DNA of 13,362 nt from NCBI GenBank assembly GCA_021792115.1, contig JAJYVI010000019.1:1-13362 (forward strand), in the 5' to 3' direction. Of this stretch, positions 1 to 6,768 are shown piece after piece. The first letter of the stretch is position 1. Each line of letters opens with the position of its first letter. Under the pieces are notes generated by a model. The model ran no database searches, had not been told where the DNA came from, and saw only the letters and a program-made list of their open reading frames with translations. A program made the translations under genes and the position numbers. This DNA is from Microcaldota archaeon. GTDB lineage: Archaea; Micrarchaeota; Micrarchaeia; Micrarchaeales; Micrarchaeaceae.

Positions 1-179
1 AGAAATACCAGAAGGCGAAAAAGGAACTTGAAGCTATGAATATACTTTCTGAGCAGACAATAATAAAGATACTCGATGTTTCTCCAAAGACTGAAATCCT
101 TTTAAAGCAGATCCTTGCTTATACTGGCAGAACTTTCGAAGAAAAGGAAATAGAAAGTATCTTAAATATTATAAAATAA
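1..179 (+). CDS. rpo4: DNA-directed RNA polymerase subunit Rpo4 (RpoF/Rpb4 family), C-terminal fragment
   Basis: The window opens inside this gene: the first complete codon is at position 3 and TAA is at 177-179, leaving 58 residues. The piece is helical and charged, with KYQKAKKELEAM followed by VSPKTEILLKQILAYTGRTF and a final helix ending ESILNIIK. This fits the C-terminal HRDC-like half of archaeal Rpo4, where a Pro-Lys/Arg-Thr turn precedes the last helices. Rpo4 pairs with Rpo7 to form the polymerase stalk that binds nascent RNA and initiation factors. Assignment is supported by context: the DUF655 gene starts 30 bases downstream and eL21 follows, partners that cluster with rpoF in many archaea. 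The N-terminal half lies outside the window, so family membership rests on the C-terminus and the neighbours. Confidence 0.72.
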   Translation, partial: KYQKAKKELEAMNILSEQTIIKILDVSPKTEILLKQILAYTGRTFEEKEIESILNIIK

Positions 180-209
180 GGTAGGTATTGTAATGATTAA
201 AGTGAGTAT

Positions 210-776
210 ATGCAGCCCCAACATCAAGAAAGGAGAGAAGATTTTGCATACATTCTTGACTCGATGCCTACTGGAAAGTCTTTTTCTAATAAATCTGAGC
301 CAATTGTACAGTTATTAGGTGAGGAGAGATTCACTTTGCTTGAGGCAGTGCCAAAACCCGAGGTCTCTCTAAGTTTGGGCGAAAAAGTATACATTGGAAA
401 AGAGGAAAGAGATAAAATATCAATGATAAAAAGTAAGATAGTATATGATGAGCTGACGCAGACTGCAAAAAATGAGCTTCCATTGCTTATAGACAAGATA
501 ATAAAGGACAATGAGCAAAAATTCGTTGAAATGTTCAATACTGCAGGACCAATAAACATAAGGCAGCACATGCTTGAGTTAATACCCGGCATAGGGAAAA
601 AGCACCTTACTGAGATACTTAAGCAGAGGAGCATTAAAAAATTTGAAAATTTTGATGATCTTGAGCAGAGAATAGGGCTCAAGAGAGTGACAGAATTAAT
701 ACGCAACAGGATAATCATGGAGATGCGCGGTGGCGAAAGATTCACGCTTTTTATACGACCGCCAAAAAAAATCTAA
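210..776 (+). CDS. DUF655 family protein (archaeal OB-like/HhH nucleic-acid-binding protein)
   Basis: 188 residues, a normal length for DUF655. The N-terminus carries the family's opening DFAYILDSMPTG (about 11-22), then a beta-rich part with FTLLEAVPKPEVSLSLGEKV and YIGKEERDKI (about 41-70) resembling an S1/OB-type fold. The C-terminal half has a helix-hairpin-helix signature, LELIPGIGKKHLTEILKQR (about 122-140), as used by DNA- or RNA-binding proteins. The end, GGERFTLFIRPP, is also typical. The biochemical role is not established; linkage to rpo4 and eL21 points to transcription or translation. The start at 210 is chosen because an in-frame TAA at 198-200 precludes a longer version, and GTGAG a few bases upstream could pair with 16S rRNA. 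It lies 30 bases after rpo4, so co-transcription is likely. Confidence 0.88.
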   Translation: MQPQHQERREDFAYILDSMPTGKSFSNKSEPIVQLLGEERFTLLEAVPKPEVSLSLGEKVYIGKEERDKISMIKSKIVYDELTQTAKNELPLLIDKIIKDNEQKFVEMFNTAGPINIRQHMLELIPGIGKKHLTEILKQRSIKKFENFDDLEQRIGLKRVTELIRNRIIMEMRGGERFTLFIRPPKKI

Positions 777-842
777 TATGAATGCACTCTTTAAAAGAAA
801 GTTATATGCTATTAAAATAATATTTAAAAATTTGTGGTAAAA

Positions 843-1139
843 ATGGCAAGAAAATCAAAAGGTACATTATCAAGGAGAACAAGGAACCTCTCAAGGCATT
901 TCAAGGGCCAGATGCGCAGTGTTGATACTGCAATAATTAAGTACAATATTGGGGACATGGTTGCAATAGTGCCTGGAGCAAATGCAAAGAATATACCTCA
1001 CCCAAGGTATAAAGGTAAAATAGGCGAGATTGTAGAGAAAAGAGGATCCTCATATTTAATAAAATTAAAGATAATGAATGCAACAAAAACGCTTGTAGTT
1101 CCTCCTATACATCTTAAGTATATTGGTAAGAAGGAGTAA
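843..1139 (+). CDS. rpl21e: 50S ribosomal protein eL21 (L21e)
   Basis: 98 residues, the usual size for archaeal eL21, a basic protein of the large ribosomal subunit. Diagnostic features are the basic start MARKSKGTLSRRTRN, the SH3-like core beginning YNIGDMVAIV (about 34-43), the hallmark PHPRYKGKIG (about 52-61) and RGSSYLIKL (about 67-75). A GTG at 834 would add three residues, but the ATG at 843 gives the expected N-terminus and has GTGGT just upstream as a ribosome-binding site. The gap to DUF655 is 66 bases and contains TATA-like stretches near 802-809 and 821-830, so the gene may have its own promoter as well as read-through from rpo4-DUF655. In many archaea eL21 precedes rpoF; here it follows DUF655. 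Confidence 0.93.
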   Translation: MARKSKGTLSRRTRNLSRHFKGQMRSVDTAIIKYNIGDMVAIVPGANAKNIPHPRYKGKIGEIVEKRGSSYLIKLKIMNATKTLVVPPIHLKYIGKKE

Positions 1140-1226
1140 AGTAGTAGTACGTACTGCACATGCTTATTAATATATTAAATTGCAGAACAGTACTGCAACT
1201 GAATGTGTAATGTAAATAAGATCTGC

Positions 1227-1352
1227 TCAATTTTTATTTTTTTTAGTTGCATCTCCTGCAACAATATCTTCACTTCTTATAATATTGCCAGAAAGTACTT
1301 TGTTTAAATTCTCTAGACAGTACCAAGTTAATTTATGTGCTTCTGCAATGCT
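1227..1352 (-). other. In-frame open stretch directly after the TAG stop of the surface glycoprotein gene
   Basis: Reading on past the TAG at 1355-1353 in the same frame gives 41 more sense codons before a TGA at 1229-1227. The translation begins SIAEAHKLTWYCLENLN, continues KVLSGNIIRSEDIVAGD and ends in a Lys/Asn-rich tail. The first part has a balanced, protein-like composition, unlike the Asn/Ser/Thr-rich glycoprotein before it. It holds no ATG, GTG or TTG of its own, so it is not an ordinary independent gene. It may be the C-terminal remnant of a decayed gene, a read-through extension giving a cytosolic tail, or chance: an open run of this length is not rare at this base composition. Confidence 0.3.
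1231..1244 (+). terminator. T-run transcription terminator after eL21
   Basis: Five T, one A and then eight T on the + strand lie about 90 bases after the eL21 stop. Archaeal RNA polymerase terminates on oligo-T tracts without needing a hairpin, and no further + gene follows before 5877. The only nearby symmetry is a short AGTACGTACT palindrome at 1145-1154. Assignment is by base composition and position only. Confidence 0.5.
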
Positions 1353-2663
1353 CTAGGTTTTATTTACTGCTCTGGATTTTTTTCTAATTCTATAATAATA
1401 ATACGCTGTAGCAGCAATCAGTATTATAATCACAACTGCAATCCATCCTGCAGCGTTTCCTTTTTTTGTTATTTTATGCGATTTTGTAGTTATATTTGAT
1501 ACATTGCTTACATTTGTAGTAGCAGGAGCAGTGATATTAGAAACATTTGTTATATTGTTTATAGTAACGTTTGAAATATTTGTTATGTTTATAGGCTGCG
1601 TTATAGTTGTATTTATAGCATTTGCAATGATTACATTAGATGTAGAATTAAGGCTGTGCGTAAGGTTCAATAATGATGATGGCGCATTTATAAATATCCC
1701 TATAGTCCCTTGCATCAATGGCAATGTTAAATAGTCTGATCCTGTATAATTAAAAGAGATAGGGTACCATGCATTATTATTTAATATATCTACCTGTACG
1801 TCTCTTGATAGCATATATGTTGATTCAAAGTAAATTGATAAATTCTGTGTCGTGCTTGCATTGAATGAATATATAAATGAATTTGTATAGTTAAATCCAC
1901 CTAGATTTGGTCCTGTTGCATTTGAAACAGAAATATGCACCTGTTCGTTTGTTTGCGAACTACTGTTTATCGAGATAAGCTGTGAAATTATATCTCCCTT
2001 GCCTGTTTTATTAATAATTGTGACATTAGGCCTTATTGTTACGGTCTTATTAAAGAAAGGCTGTAGATATTGAGAGACATTTTGTGGAGTAGCATAAACT
2101 CTAAAATATCTAAATGCAAGTGCAGACATAGAAATGGACGTAACATTCTCAATAGAATATGCCTGTGTTATAGAGTTGTATTCATAAGATATATTCTCTG
2201 TTAAGCATGATGATTGTATATCATAAAAACCTTTATTCTCCGGTCTATATGAAAAGTTATATGTATATGCAGGAACTGTTGCATTGTAAGATGGGGATGA
2301 GAATACCGTCTGGGAGCTTGTAAGATTTGAAAATGATTGGTTTATGTTATTAATGTTTGTGGATGAATTTATTACTGGGATTTGGCTAAAAACCATTTTT
2401 GTATTGCACTCAGTATTTACTGAATTTGCATTGCTTGGCGTAGGCGCTGTTGAAATCGCAGATTTTGGCAGCGTAATATTTATGCTTATATTTAAATTGC
2501 TAAAAATATACGTCGTATTATTTGCATGCAAAGGAGGAGATATTACAATAGCTTTTGATAGATTTGCAATGCTTAAGTTTGAAGACCCAGTAGATGCAAA
2601 TCCTAAGTTAGCCAGATAAAATATTGAAAATACAACTAAAGTTAAAACTAAAAATATCCTCAT
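1353..2663 (-). CDS. Secreted, C-terminally membrane-anchored surface glycoprotein
   Basis: 436 residues of no family I recognise. A signal peptide is clear (MRIFLVLTLVVFSIFYLANLGFA, cleavage near 23-26). The ectodomain (about 27-400) is rich in Asn, Ser and Thr with dozens of N-x-S/T sequons, and contains two cysteines (86 and 153) that could form a disulfide. From about 341 to 392 it becomes a repetitive Asn/Ile/Thr/Val stalk of NITNISNVT-like units. One transmembrane helix follows (about 404-420), then a short basic tail (YYYYRIRKKSRAVNKT). Topology is therefore outside with a C-terminal anchor, as in S-layer or adhesin-like proteins. It starts 32 bases after the split-barrel gene and probably shares its transcript. 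The stop is TAG, with an unusual in-frame continuation beyond it. Confidence 0.82.
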   Translation of the reverse strand: MRIFLVLTLVVFSIFYLANLGFASTGSSNLSIANLSKAIVISPPLHANNTTYIFSNLNISINITLPKSAISTAPTPSNANSVNTECNTKMVFSQIPVINSSTNINNINQSFSNLTSSQTVFSSPSYNATVPAYTYNFSYRPENKGFYDIQSSCLTENISYEYNSITQAYSIENVTSISMSALAFRYFRVYATPQNVSQYLQPFFNKTVTIRPNVTIINKTGKGDIISQLISINSSSQTNEQVHISVSNATGPNLGGFNYTNSFIYSFNASTTQNLSIYFESTYMLSRDVQVDILNNNAWYPISFNYTGSDYLTLPLMQGTIGIFINAPSSLLNLTHSLNSTSNVIIANAINTTITQPINITNISNVTINNITNVSNITAPATTNVSNVSNITTKSHKITKKGNAAGWIAVVIIILIAATAYYYYRIRKKSRAVNKT

Positions 2664-2695
2664 TTTATAACCTTATCCTTATAATACAAATACTG

Positions 2696-3169
2696 CTAAA
2701 GCTCCACTTCCACTCTTCTATTTTCTCCTCCTGTTGTAAATATCTTTGATGGGCTTATCTTGAAAAATCTGAATTCAGAGGGATACTTGTAATTTATAGC
2801 ATTCCAATTATATGAAATCTTTGCTATAGTGAATGCAGGTGAAAGTTTCTGTGCATATAGCGCCATTGCCTTATATATACCATTTCCTTCAACTGGCTTT
2901 GCAATGCCAATTGCCTGGACTTCCTCCATACTTCCTATTGGTTGATTTGAATTATATATCGAAAATGCGACATTGTAGTTTGCAATGATATTCTTTGCAT
3001 GTAAAGAATCTATTGCAGATACAAAGTAAAAGTCATATTTTTTGTCAAATACATACAGGACAGTTGCAACCCATGGTCGTCCATCTTTATCTGATGTAGA
3101 AAGTGACATATAAAGATTATGCTCAATTATGTGCTTTGCCTTGTCTTTATAAGACCTAAAATATTCCAT
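2696..3169 (-). CDS. Pyridoxamine 5'-phosphate oxidase-like FMN-binding split-barrel protein
   Basis: 157 residues matching the small PNPOx-like split-barrel fold, which usually binds FMN (sometimes F420 or heme) as a dimer. Visible strands are LSTSDKDGRPWVATVLYVFD (about 23-42), DFYFVSAIDSLHAKNI (about 46-61), VAFSIYNSN (about 67-75), VQAIGIAKPV (about 84-93) and the terminal FRFFKISPSKIF (about 133-144), with the family's order of short strands and a helix around 95-110. The opening 'low-level signal, Asp-Gly-Arg-Pro' turn is characteristic. Substrate cannot be read from the sequence; true PNPO activity is not implied. The ATG at 3169 is preceded by a TATA-like box at a distance that would give a leaderless mRNA. 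It leads the transcript that continues into the surface glycoprotein; the functional link is unclear. Confidence 0.78.
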   Translation of the reverse strand: MEYFRSYKDKAKHIIEHNLYMSLSTSDKDGRPWVATVLYVFDKKYDFYFVSAIDSLHAKNIIANYNVAFSIYNSNQPIGSMEEVQAIGIAKPVEGNGIYKAMALYAQKLSPAFTIAKISYNWNAINYKYPSEFRFFKISPSKIFTTGGENRRVEVEL

Positions 3170-3190
3170 ATATATTTATGCTAAATTAAA

Positions 3191-3199
3191 TTTAAATAT
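3191..3199 (-). promoter_or_regulatory. TATA-like box for the split-barrel/glycoprotein transcript
   Basis: On the minus strand ATATTTAAA is centred about 26 bases ahead of the ATG at 3169, the normal TATA-to-start distance in archaea. Transcription would begin at or next to the start codon, giving a leaderless message. No purine-rich ribosome-binding site is seen, which agrees. Confidence 0.5.
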
Positions 3200-3310
3200 C
3201 TGTTGAATAATATCCTTTTATTATGCCTGATAAGTAGGGGATTGGATTTAATCCTAAGTGCATATCATTTATTTGCTTTTATTTAAACTCCTCCCTGCTT
3301 GGTTATTAAT

Positions 3311-5497
3311 TTATGCTGCTTTTTGCTTTATTGGCAAACTGAACCAAAATGTTGTGCCTTTATCTTTTTCTGATTCAAATCCTATCTTGCCTTTATGAAG
3401 ATTTATGATATCCTTTGTTATTGCAAGCCCAAGCCCCGTGCCTGCGCCATGCTGCTGTACAAGCTCATCCTTCTTTGTTGCTTGGTAAAACTTTTTGAAT
3501 AGCTTATGTTTATCATCATCGTCAATACCTATACCAGTGTCCTTTATTTCACATTGTATATTTCTCTTGTTTTTTTTGAATATATGCACGCTAATTTCCC
3601 CTTTTTCAGTAAACTTAATTGCATTGCCTATAAGATTTACAAGCACCTGCATAAGTCTGTTTGGGTCTGCATATATCTTTGGCACGTCATAATCTGTCTT
3701 CCACTGGAACTTCAGCCCCTTGTTTGTTATTGCATCTTCAAGGGATTTTATTGTTGATGTATTGTATAAGGAATTAAAGTCTATTTCTTTCATGTCAAGC
3801 TTTATCTTGTTGGCATCAAGCTTTGATGCATCAAGTACCTGCTGTATGATGAGCATAAGGCGATCTGTTTCGTCTAAAATAGTTTTCATATACTCCTTCT
3901 GCTCACTATTTAATTCGCCAAACTCATTAGTATATAGAAGCTTTGAAAATCCCTTTATATTTGTTAATGGTGTCTTAAGTTCGTGAGAGATATTATATAT
4001 AAATTGAGATTTTAGCTCACTTGCCGCGATCAGTTTTCTTATCTGGTTTTTCTGCCTTTTCAGTTCATCTTCTTGCCCTTCAATCATATGCTTTGTTTCA
4101 AGCTCCTTTATTAGTATTATATAACTTATGCTGTTGTCTATCGATTTAAGCATCCTTAAGAAGTGGATTGCAGATATTTTTTCGCCGCCTTTTTTTATTA
4201 AAGTTATATAAGAATTGTCAATTTTACCATTGTTTCTTGCATATTTGAAATCCCTATCAAGAATATCCGTATTTACATAAAGCTGCTTTATGTCAGCGCC
4301 AATTATTTCGTTAGGCTTGTACCCAAGTACAGATTCGATGCAGATATTCGAGCTTTTTATGAACCCTAATTCGTCAGTTATTAGTACCATGTCACTTGTA
4401 TTTTTCATAAATTCATCAAAATCCTGCTTTATATCGCTTATATATTTTTCTGCTGTTGCATCACTCAGCATAGCTATGAATCCACGTAAATATTTTTTAA
4501 GCGAAAAGCGTATAAACATAGGCTTTTCATTGATTAATAAGCTCAGATCTCCCACTGCTTCAAATGAATTTTTTTCATCCAACACTGACAGCTTCTGCAA
4601 AAAGTCATTTTTCTGTGAGGAAGATATAAAGTCTGTAAAATTCTTCCCGATTATCAACTTGCCTGAAACCTCATCAAAATTACTTGTCACTTCCTGTATA
4701 TTTAAATTGTTATCAAGCAGCATTACAAATGTATTTTTGCTTGCTTCAATGCTTTCAAGCATATTTTCTAATATTTCTGAATTTGTTATATTTGTCAATG
4801 TAATATATGCTGTATTCTCATTTAGCGTGCTTGAGTTTACCTTATAAATATTGTTATTTAATATAATTTTCGAATTTTTAAATGCCTTTGCTGAATCAAA
4901 TCCAATGCCTAAAACCGAATTTAGGTCATTTCCAAGCCTGTCTATGCCCAACTCATTTATTGCACTCTTGTTGGATTTAATTATTTTATTATTTGAATCT
5001 ACTATAAGCTGTGGTATTTCAAGATTAAATGAAACATTGAAATATGTACCAAGCTTATCCATCAGCCGTATATTCTGTCTTTGCAGTAAATTCATTGATA
5101 GCAGGAATGCGCCAAGATTTATAGCATTTATTGCTTCTTGTGTAAACTTATTTTTTTGAGTTGATAGGAGCTCTAAAATAAGTACAGGTTTAGTATATAT
5201 AAAAATAGGTATAACTGCATAACTTCTGTAGCCCTTATTTTTATATTCTATTGATTTTGTGAATGTAGAATATTCGCTTAACTCATTGTCGATGAAAATT
5301 TTTTTTGAATTTAAAATATAGCTATATTCCTGCCCACTGTCTATTTTTTTATATATATTCAGAAAATTTATCTTTTCTATGGAAAAACTCTGCATTATCA
5401 TATCTGAAAATTCTTTTTCTAATGCGTCATCATTTGTAATAGGATTATTTACAAGTCCTATCACGTTCTTAATAAAATTTTGTGAAGAATCTTCCAT
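3311..5497 (-). CDS. Soluble multi-sensor histidine kinase (GAF/PAS-like, HisKA, HATPase_c)
   Basis: 728 residues from the ATG at 5497, preferred over an upstream TTG (5518) because GGGAG sits just before it. There is no signal peptide or transmembrane segment, so it senses inside the cell. Residues about 5-140 look like a GAF-type domain. Two degenerate PAS-like modules follow (about 155-240 and 250-345), then a clearer PAS (about 360-465) with ITDELGFIKSSN and LGYKPNEIIG. After a short coiled coil, the HisKA domain carries phospho-acceptor His505 in ISHELKTPLTNIKGFSKLL. The ATPase has its N box (NLIGNAIKF), G1 (DTGIGID), F box (LFKKFYQ) and G2 (GAGTGLGLAI), all intact, so it should be active. 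No response regulator or output gene lies in the window. Such kinases are patchily distributed in archaea and often acquired horizontally; base use here looks like that of its neighbours. Confidence 0.93.
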   Translation of the reverse strand: MEDSSQNFIKNVIGLVNNPITNDDALEKEFSDMIMQSFSIEKINFLNIYKKIDSGQEYSYILNSKKIFIDNELSEYSTFTKSIEYKNKGYRSYAVIPIFIYTKPVLILELLSTQKNKFTQEAINAINLGAFLLSMNLLQRQNIRLMDKLGTYFNVSFNLEIPQLIVDSNNKIIKSNKSAINELGIDRLGNDLNSVLGIGFDSAKAFKNSKIILNNNIYKVNSSTLNENTAYITLTNITNSEILENMLESIEASKNTFVMLLDNNLNIQEVTSNFDEVSGKLIIGKNFTDFISSSQKNDFLQKLSVLDEKNSFEAVGDLSLLINEKPMFIRFSLKKYLRGFIAMLSDATAEKYISDIKQDFDEFMKNTSDMVLITDELGFIKSSNICIESVLGYKPNEIIGADIKQLYVNTDILDRDFKYARNNGKIDNSYITLIKKGGEKISAIHFLRMLKSIDNSISYIILIKELETKHMIEGQEDELKRQKNQIRKLIAASELKSQFIYNISHELKTPLTNIKGFSKLLYTNEFGELNSEQKEYMKTILDETDRLMLIIQQVLDASKLDANKIKLDMKEIDFNSLYNTSTIKSLEDAITNKGLKFQWKTDYDVPKIYADPNRLMQVLVNLIGNAIKFTEKGEISVHIFKKNKRNIQCEIKDTGIGIDDDDKHKLFKKFYQATKKDELVQQHGAGTGLGLAITKDIINLHKGKIGFESEKDKGTTFWFSLPIKQKAA

Positions 5498-5642
5498 TGT
5501 CTCCCAGCTTTTCAGCAATATTTTTTATTCTATTACTTTATTATCTTATTAGGCATATTGTTTTGTTTTCAGCTGCTTTTAAAATATTAATTATTGATTT
5601 AATTGAGAAAATTTAAAATATGTCTCAAATATTGTTGCCTTT

Positions 5643-5657
5643 ATACCTAATAGGTAT
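5643..5657. promoter_or_regulatory. Inverted repeat, possible operator upstream of the kinase
   Basis: ATACCT-AAT-AGGTAT is a perfect inverted repeat with six-base arms, about 145 bases ahead of the kinase start. A related half, ATGCCTAATA, lies on the minus strand at 5547-5556 and differs at one of ten positions. Two similar elements in one promoter region would suit a dimeric DNA-binding regulator, but nothing identifies the protein, and short symmetric AT-rich sequences also arise by chance. Confidence 0.3.
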
Positions 5658-5848
5658 TATACTCTTGTATTGATAAAATCTATTTGCTCTTGAGACCTAA
5701 AAATGTGCTGAAAAGTATTAAACGCAAATCTTTATATCTTTTTTTACTTAAAAATTACTTTATCGCAGCAATCATTGAAAAACAGCATTGCAGTATAATT
5801 GTGCAGCGCTTTGTTTTGCACTGAATTTATGCTTGCAGCGGCATAAGC

Positions 5849-5858
5849 CATATAACTA
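5849..5858 (+). promoter_or_regulatory. TATA-like box for tRNA-Lys
   Basis: CATATAACTA is centred about 24 bases before the 5' end of the tRNA, the standard archaeal TATA position, giving a transcript that starts at or within a few bases of the mature tRNA end. Confidence 0.45.
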
Positions 5859-5876
5859 TAATGCCGAATGCATTAA

Positions 5877-5951
5877 GGGCCTGTAACTCAGCCTGGCCAG
5901 AGTGGCTGGCTTTTAACCAGTAAGTCGGGGGTTCGAATCCCCCCAGGCCCG
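5877..5951 (+). tRNA. tRNA-Lys (anticodon UUU)
   Basis: A complete cloverleaf folds by hand. The acceptor stem GGGCCTG (5877-5883) pairs perfectly with CAGGCCC (5944-5950), with discriminator G at 5951 and no encoded CCA. The D stem ACTC/GAGT (5886-5889 and 5900-5903) encloses a loop with G18-G19. The anticodon stem GCTGG/CCAGT (5905-5909 and 5917-5921, one closing G-U) holds loop CTTTTAA, so the anticodon is TTT at 5912-5914. The T arm is GGGGG-TTCGAAT-CCCCC (5927-5943). There is no intron. The first D-stem pair is A-U where G-C is usual, a compensated change. It decodes Lys AAA/AAG codons. A glycosyltransferase gene begins 26 bases downstream on the same strand. Confidence 0.97.
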
Positions 5952-5977
5952 CCTAATATTTATTTAAGGTTTGAAAC

Positions 5978-6694
5978 ATGCAAAAGCCATTAATAAGCGT
6001 AATAATACCCGCGTTAAATGAGGAGAGATACATTGGGAAAGTGCTAGATAGCTTGCTACGCAACGGATCAAATGGCATGGAGATTATTGTTGTTGACAAT
6101 GGCAGTAAAGATAGGACAAGGGAGATAGTCAGAAAATATAAAAATGTCAAGCTTATAGTTGAGATGAAAAAAGGAACGTCAAGAGCCAGAAACAAGGGTG
6201 CGAAGTTTGCAAAAGCAGACTTGCTTTTTTTCCTCGATGCAGATACGACTATTTCAAAAGGTCTGTTTAATATATATATAGATGCATTCAAGAATGACAA
6301 GCACCTTGCAGCCGCAACAGGGCCTATAGAGCCGCTAGAAAAGACTAGCAGGAAAGTAGAGTTTTCATATTTTATGGTTTCAAGGATCTTTGTCCCTTTA
6401 TTGATTGCTGTTAGAAGACCATTAATAATAGGCCATAATTTCTGCGTAAGGAAGAAATTATTTGTCAAGCTAGGCGGGTTTAACGAGAATTATATTACAT
6501 ATGAAGATTGGGATCTCTCAACAAAGTTGCAGAGGCTAGGCAGACTGTGTTACATAAAAAACGCCCTTGTCTATACTAGTGTCAGAAGAACAGAAAAATG
6601 GGGCATAATCAGATATCTATTTTTTACATTGGGCAATATGCTGAGATATGGCATGTTCCGCAAGCCCAAGACAGACTACGAGCCTATAAGGTAA
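5978..6694 (+). CDS. Family 2 glycosyltransferase (GT-A fold)
   Basis: 238 residues with the complete GT2 core. ISVIIPALNEERYIGKVLDSL (about 6-26) is the nucleotide-binding start, VVDNGSKDRT (about 38-47) supplies the conserved Asp40, and LFFLDADTTI (about 83-92) contains the metal-binding D87-A-D89. Near the acceptor site come GHNFCVRKKLFVKLGGF (about 152-168) and the catalytic-base region YEDWDLSTKLQRLG (about 175-188), with E176/D177 in the ED-motif position. It has no convincing transmembrane helices, though a hydrophobic patch near 138-151 may touch the membrane. It should transfer a sugar from an NDP- or lipid-linked donor, possibly for lipid-linked glycans or surface glycosylation; the substrate cannot be told. 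The start is the ATG after AAGGTTTG. The 26-base gap to tRNA-Lys leaves little room for a separate promoter, so the two may be co-transcribed. Confidence 0.9.
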   Translation: MQKPLISVIIPALNEERYIGKVLDSLLRNGSNGMEIIVVDNGSKDRTREIVRKYKNVKLIVEMKKGTSRARNKGAKFAKADLLFFLDADTTISKGLFNIYIDAFKNDKHLAAATGPIEPLEKTSRKVEFSYFMVSRIFVPLLIAVRRPLIIGHNFCVRKKLFVKLGGFNENYITYEDWDLSTKLQRLGRLCYIKNALVYTSVRRTEKWGIIRYLFFTLGNMLRYGMFRKPKTDYEPIR

Positions 6695-6768
6695 AGGATT
6701 GCAAATGCGCAGCAGGAGATATTCGCTATGCCTAATCTCTGCATATTTACCTGTTGCTGCAATGCAGC

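Larger units (their letters stand above)
5519..5876. other. Regulatory gap between the kinase and tRNA-Lys
   Basis: This AT-rich stretch of 358 bases must hold the kinase promoter (minus strand) and the tRNA promoter (plus strand). Candidate minus-strand TATA-like tracts lie around 5577-5590 and 5608-5618. A 15-base inverted repeat is at 5643-5657, and a 7-base inverted pair (GTCTCAA 5622-5628, TTGAGAC 5690-5696) encloses it. A run of seven T is at 5739-5745. One short + frame, 5620-5673, would encode a hydrophobic 17-residue peptide. No larger gene is visible in either direction. Confidence 0.5.

Noticed and set aside
224..745. Minus-strand open frame of 173 codons opposite the DUF655 gene
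   Set aside because: It lies wholly antisense to a gene with clear family features, is Ser/Leu-rich as shadows in AT-rich DNA are, and shows no known motif.
834..842. GTG start for eL21 adding three residues
   Set aside because: The GTGGT sequence is better explained as the ribosome-binding site for the ATG at 843, which gives the normal N-terminus.
1489..1620. Tandem-repeat-like DNA (ACATTTGTTATATT-like units), considered as a CRISPR or minisatellite
   Set aside because: The units are irregular, without spacers, and correspond to the Asn/Ile/Thr/Val stalk of the surface glycoprotein.
3244..3254. GGATT-T-AATCC palindrome between the kinase and split-barrel genes
   Set aside because: Too short and isolated; no second copy or T-run nearby to support an operator or terminator.
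4290..4847. Plus-strand open frame of 185 codons opposite the histidine kinase
   Set aside because: It is antisense to continuous PAS-like sequence, with Ser/Phe/Ile-rich composition typical of shadows.
5498..5518. TTG start for the histidine kinase
   Set aside because: GGGAG within this stretch is correctly spaced as the ribosome-binding site for the ATG at 5497.
5519..5876. Possible C/D box guide RNA
   Set aside because: No convincing pair of C (RTGATGA) and D (CTGA) boxes with the right spacing was found.
5953..6468. Minus-strand open frame of 171 codons opposite the glycosyltransferase
   Set aside because: The + strand carries a complete GT2 domain; the antisense product has no recognisable pattern.
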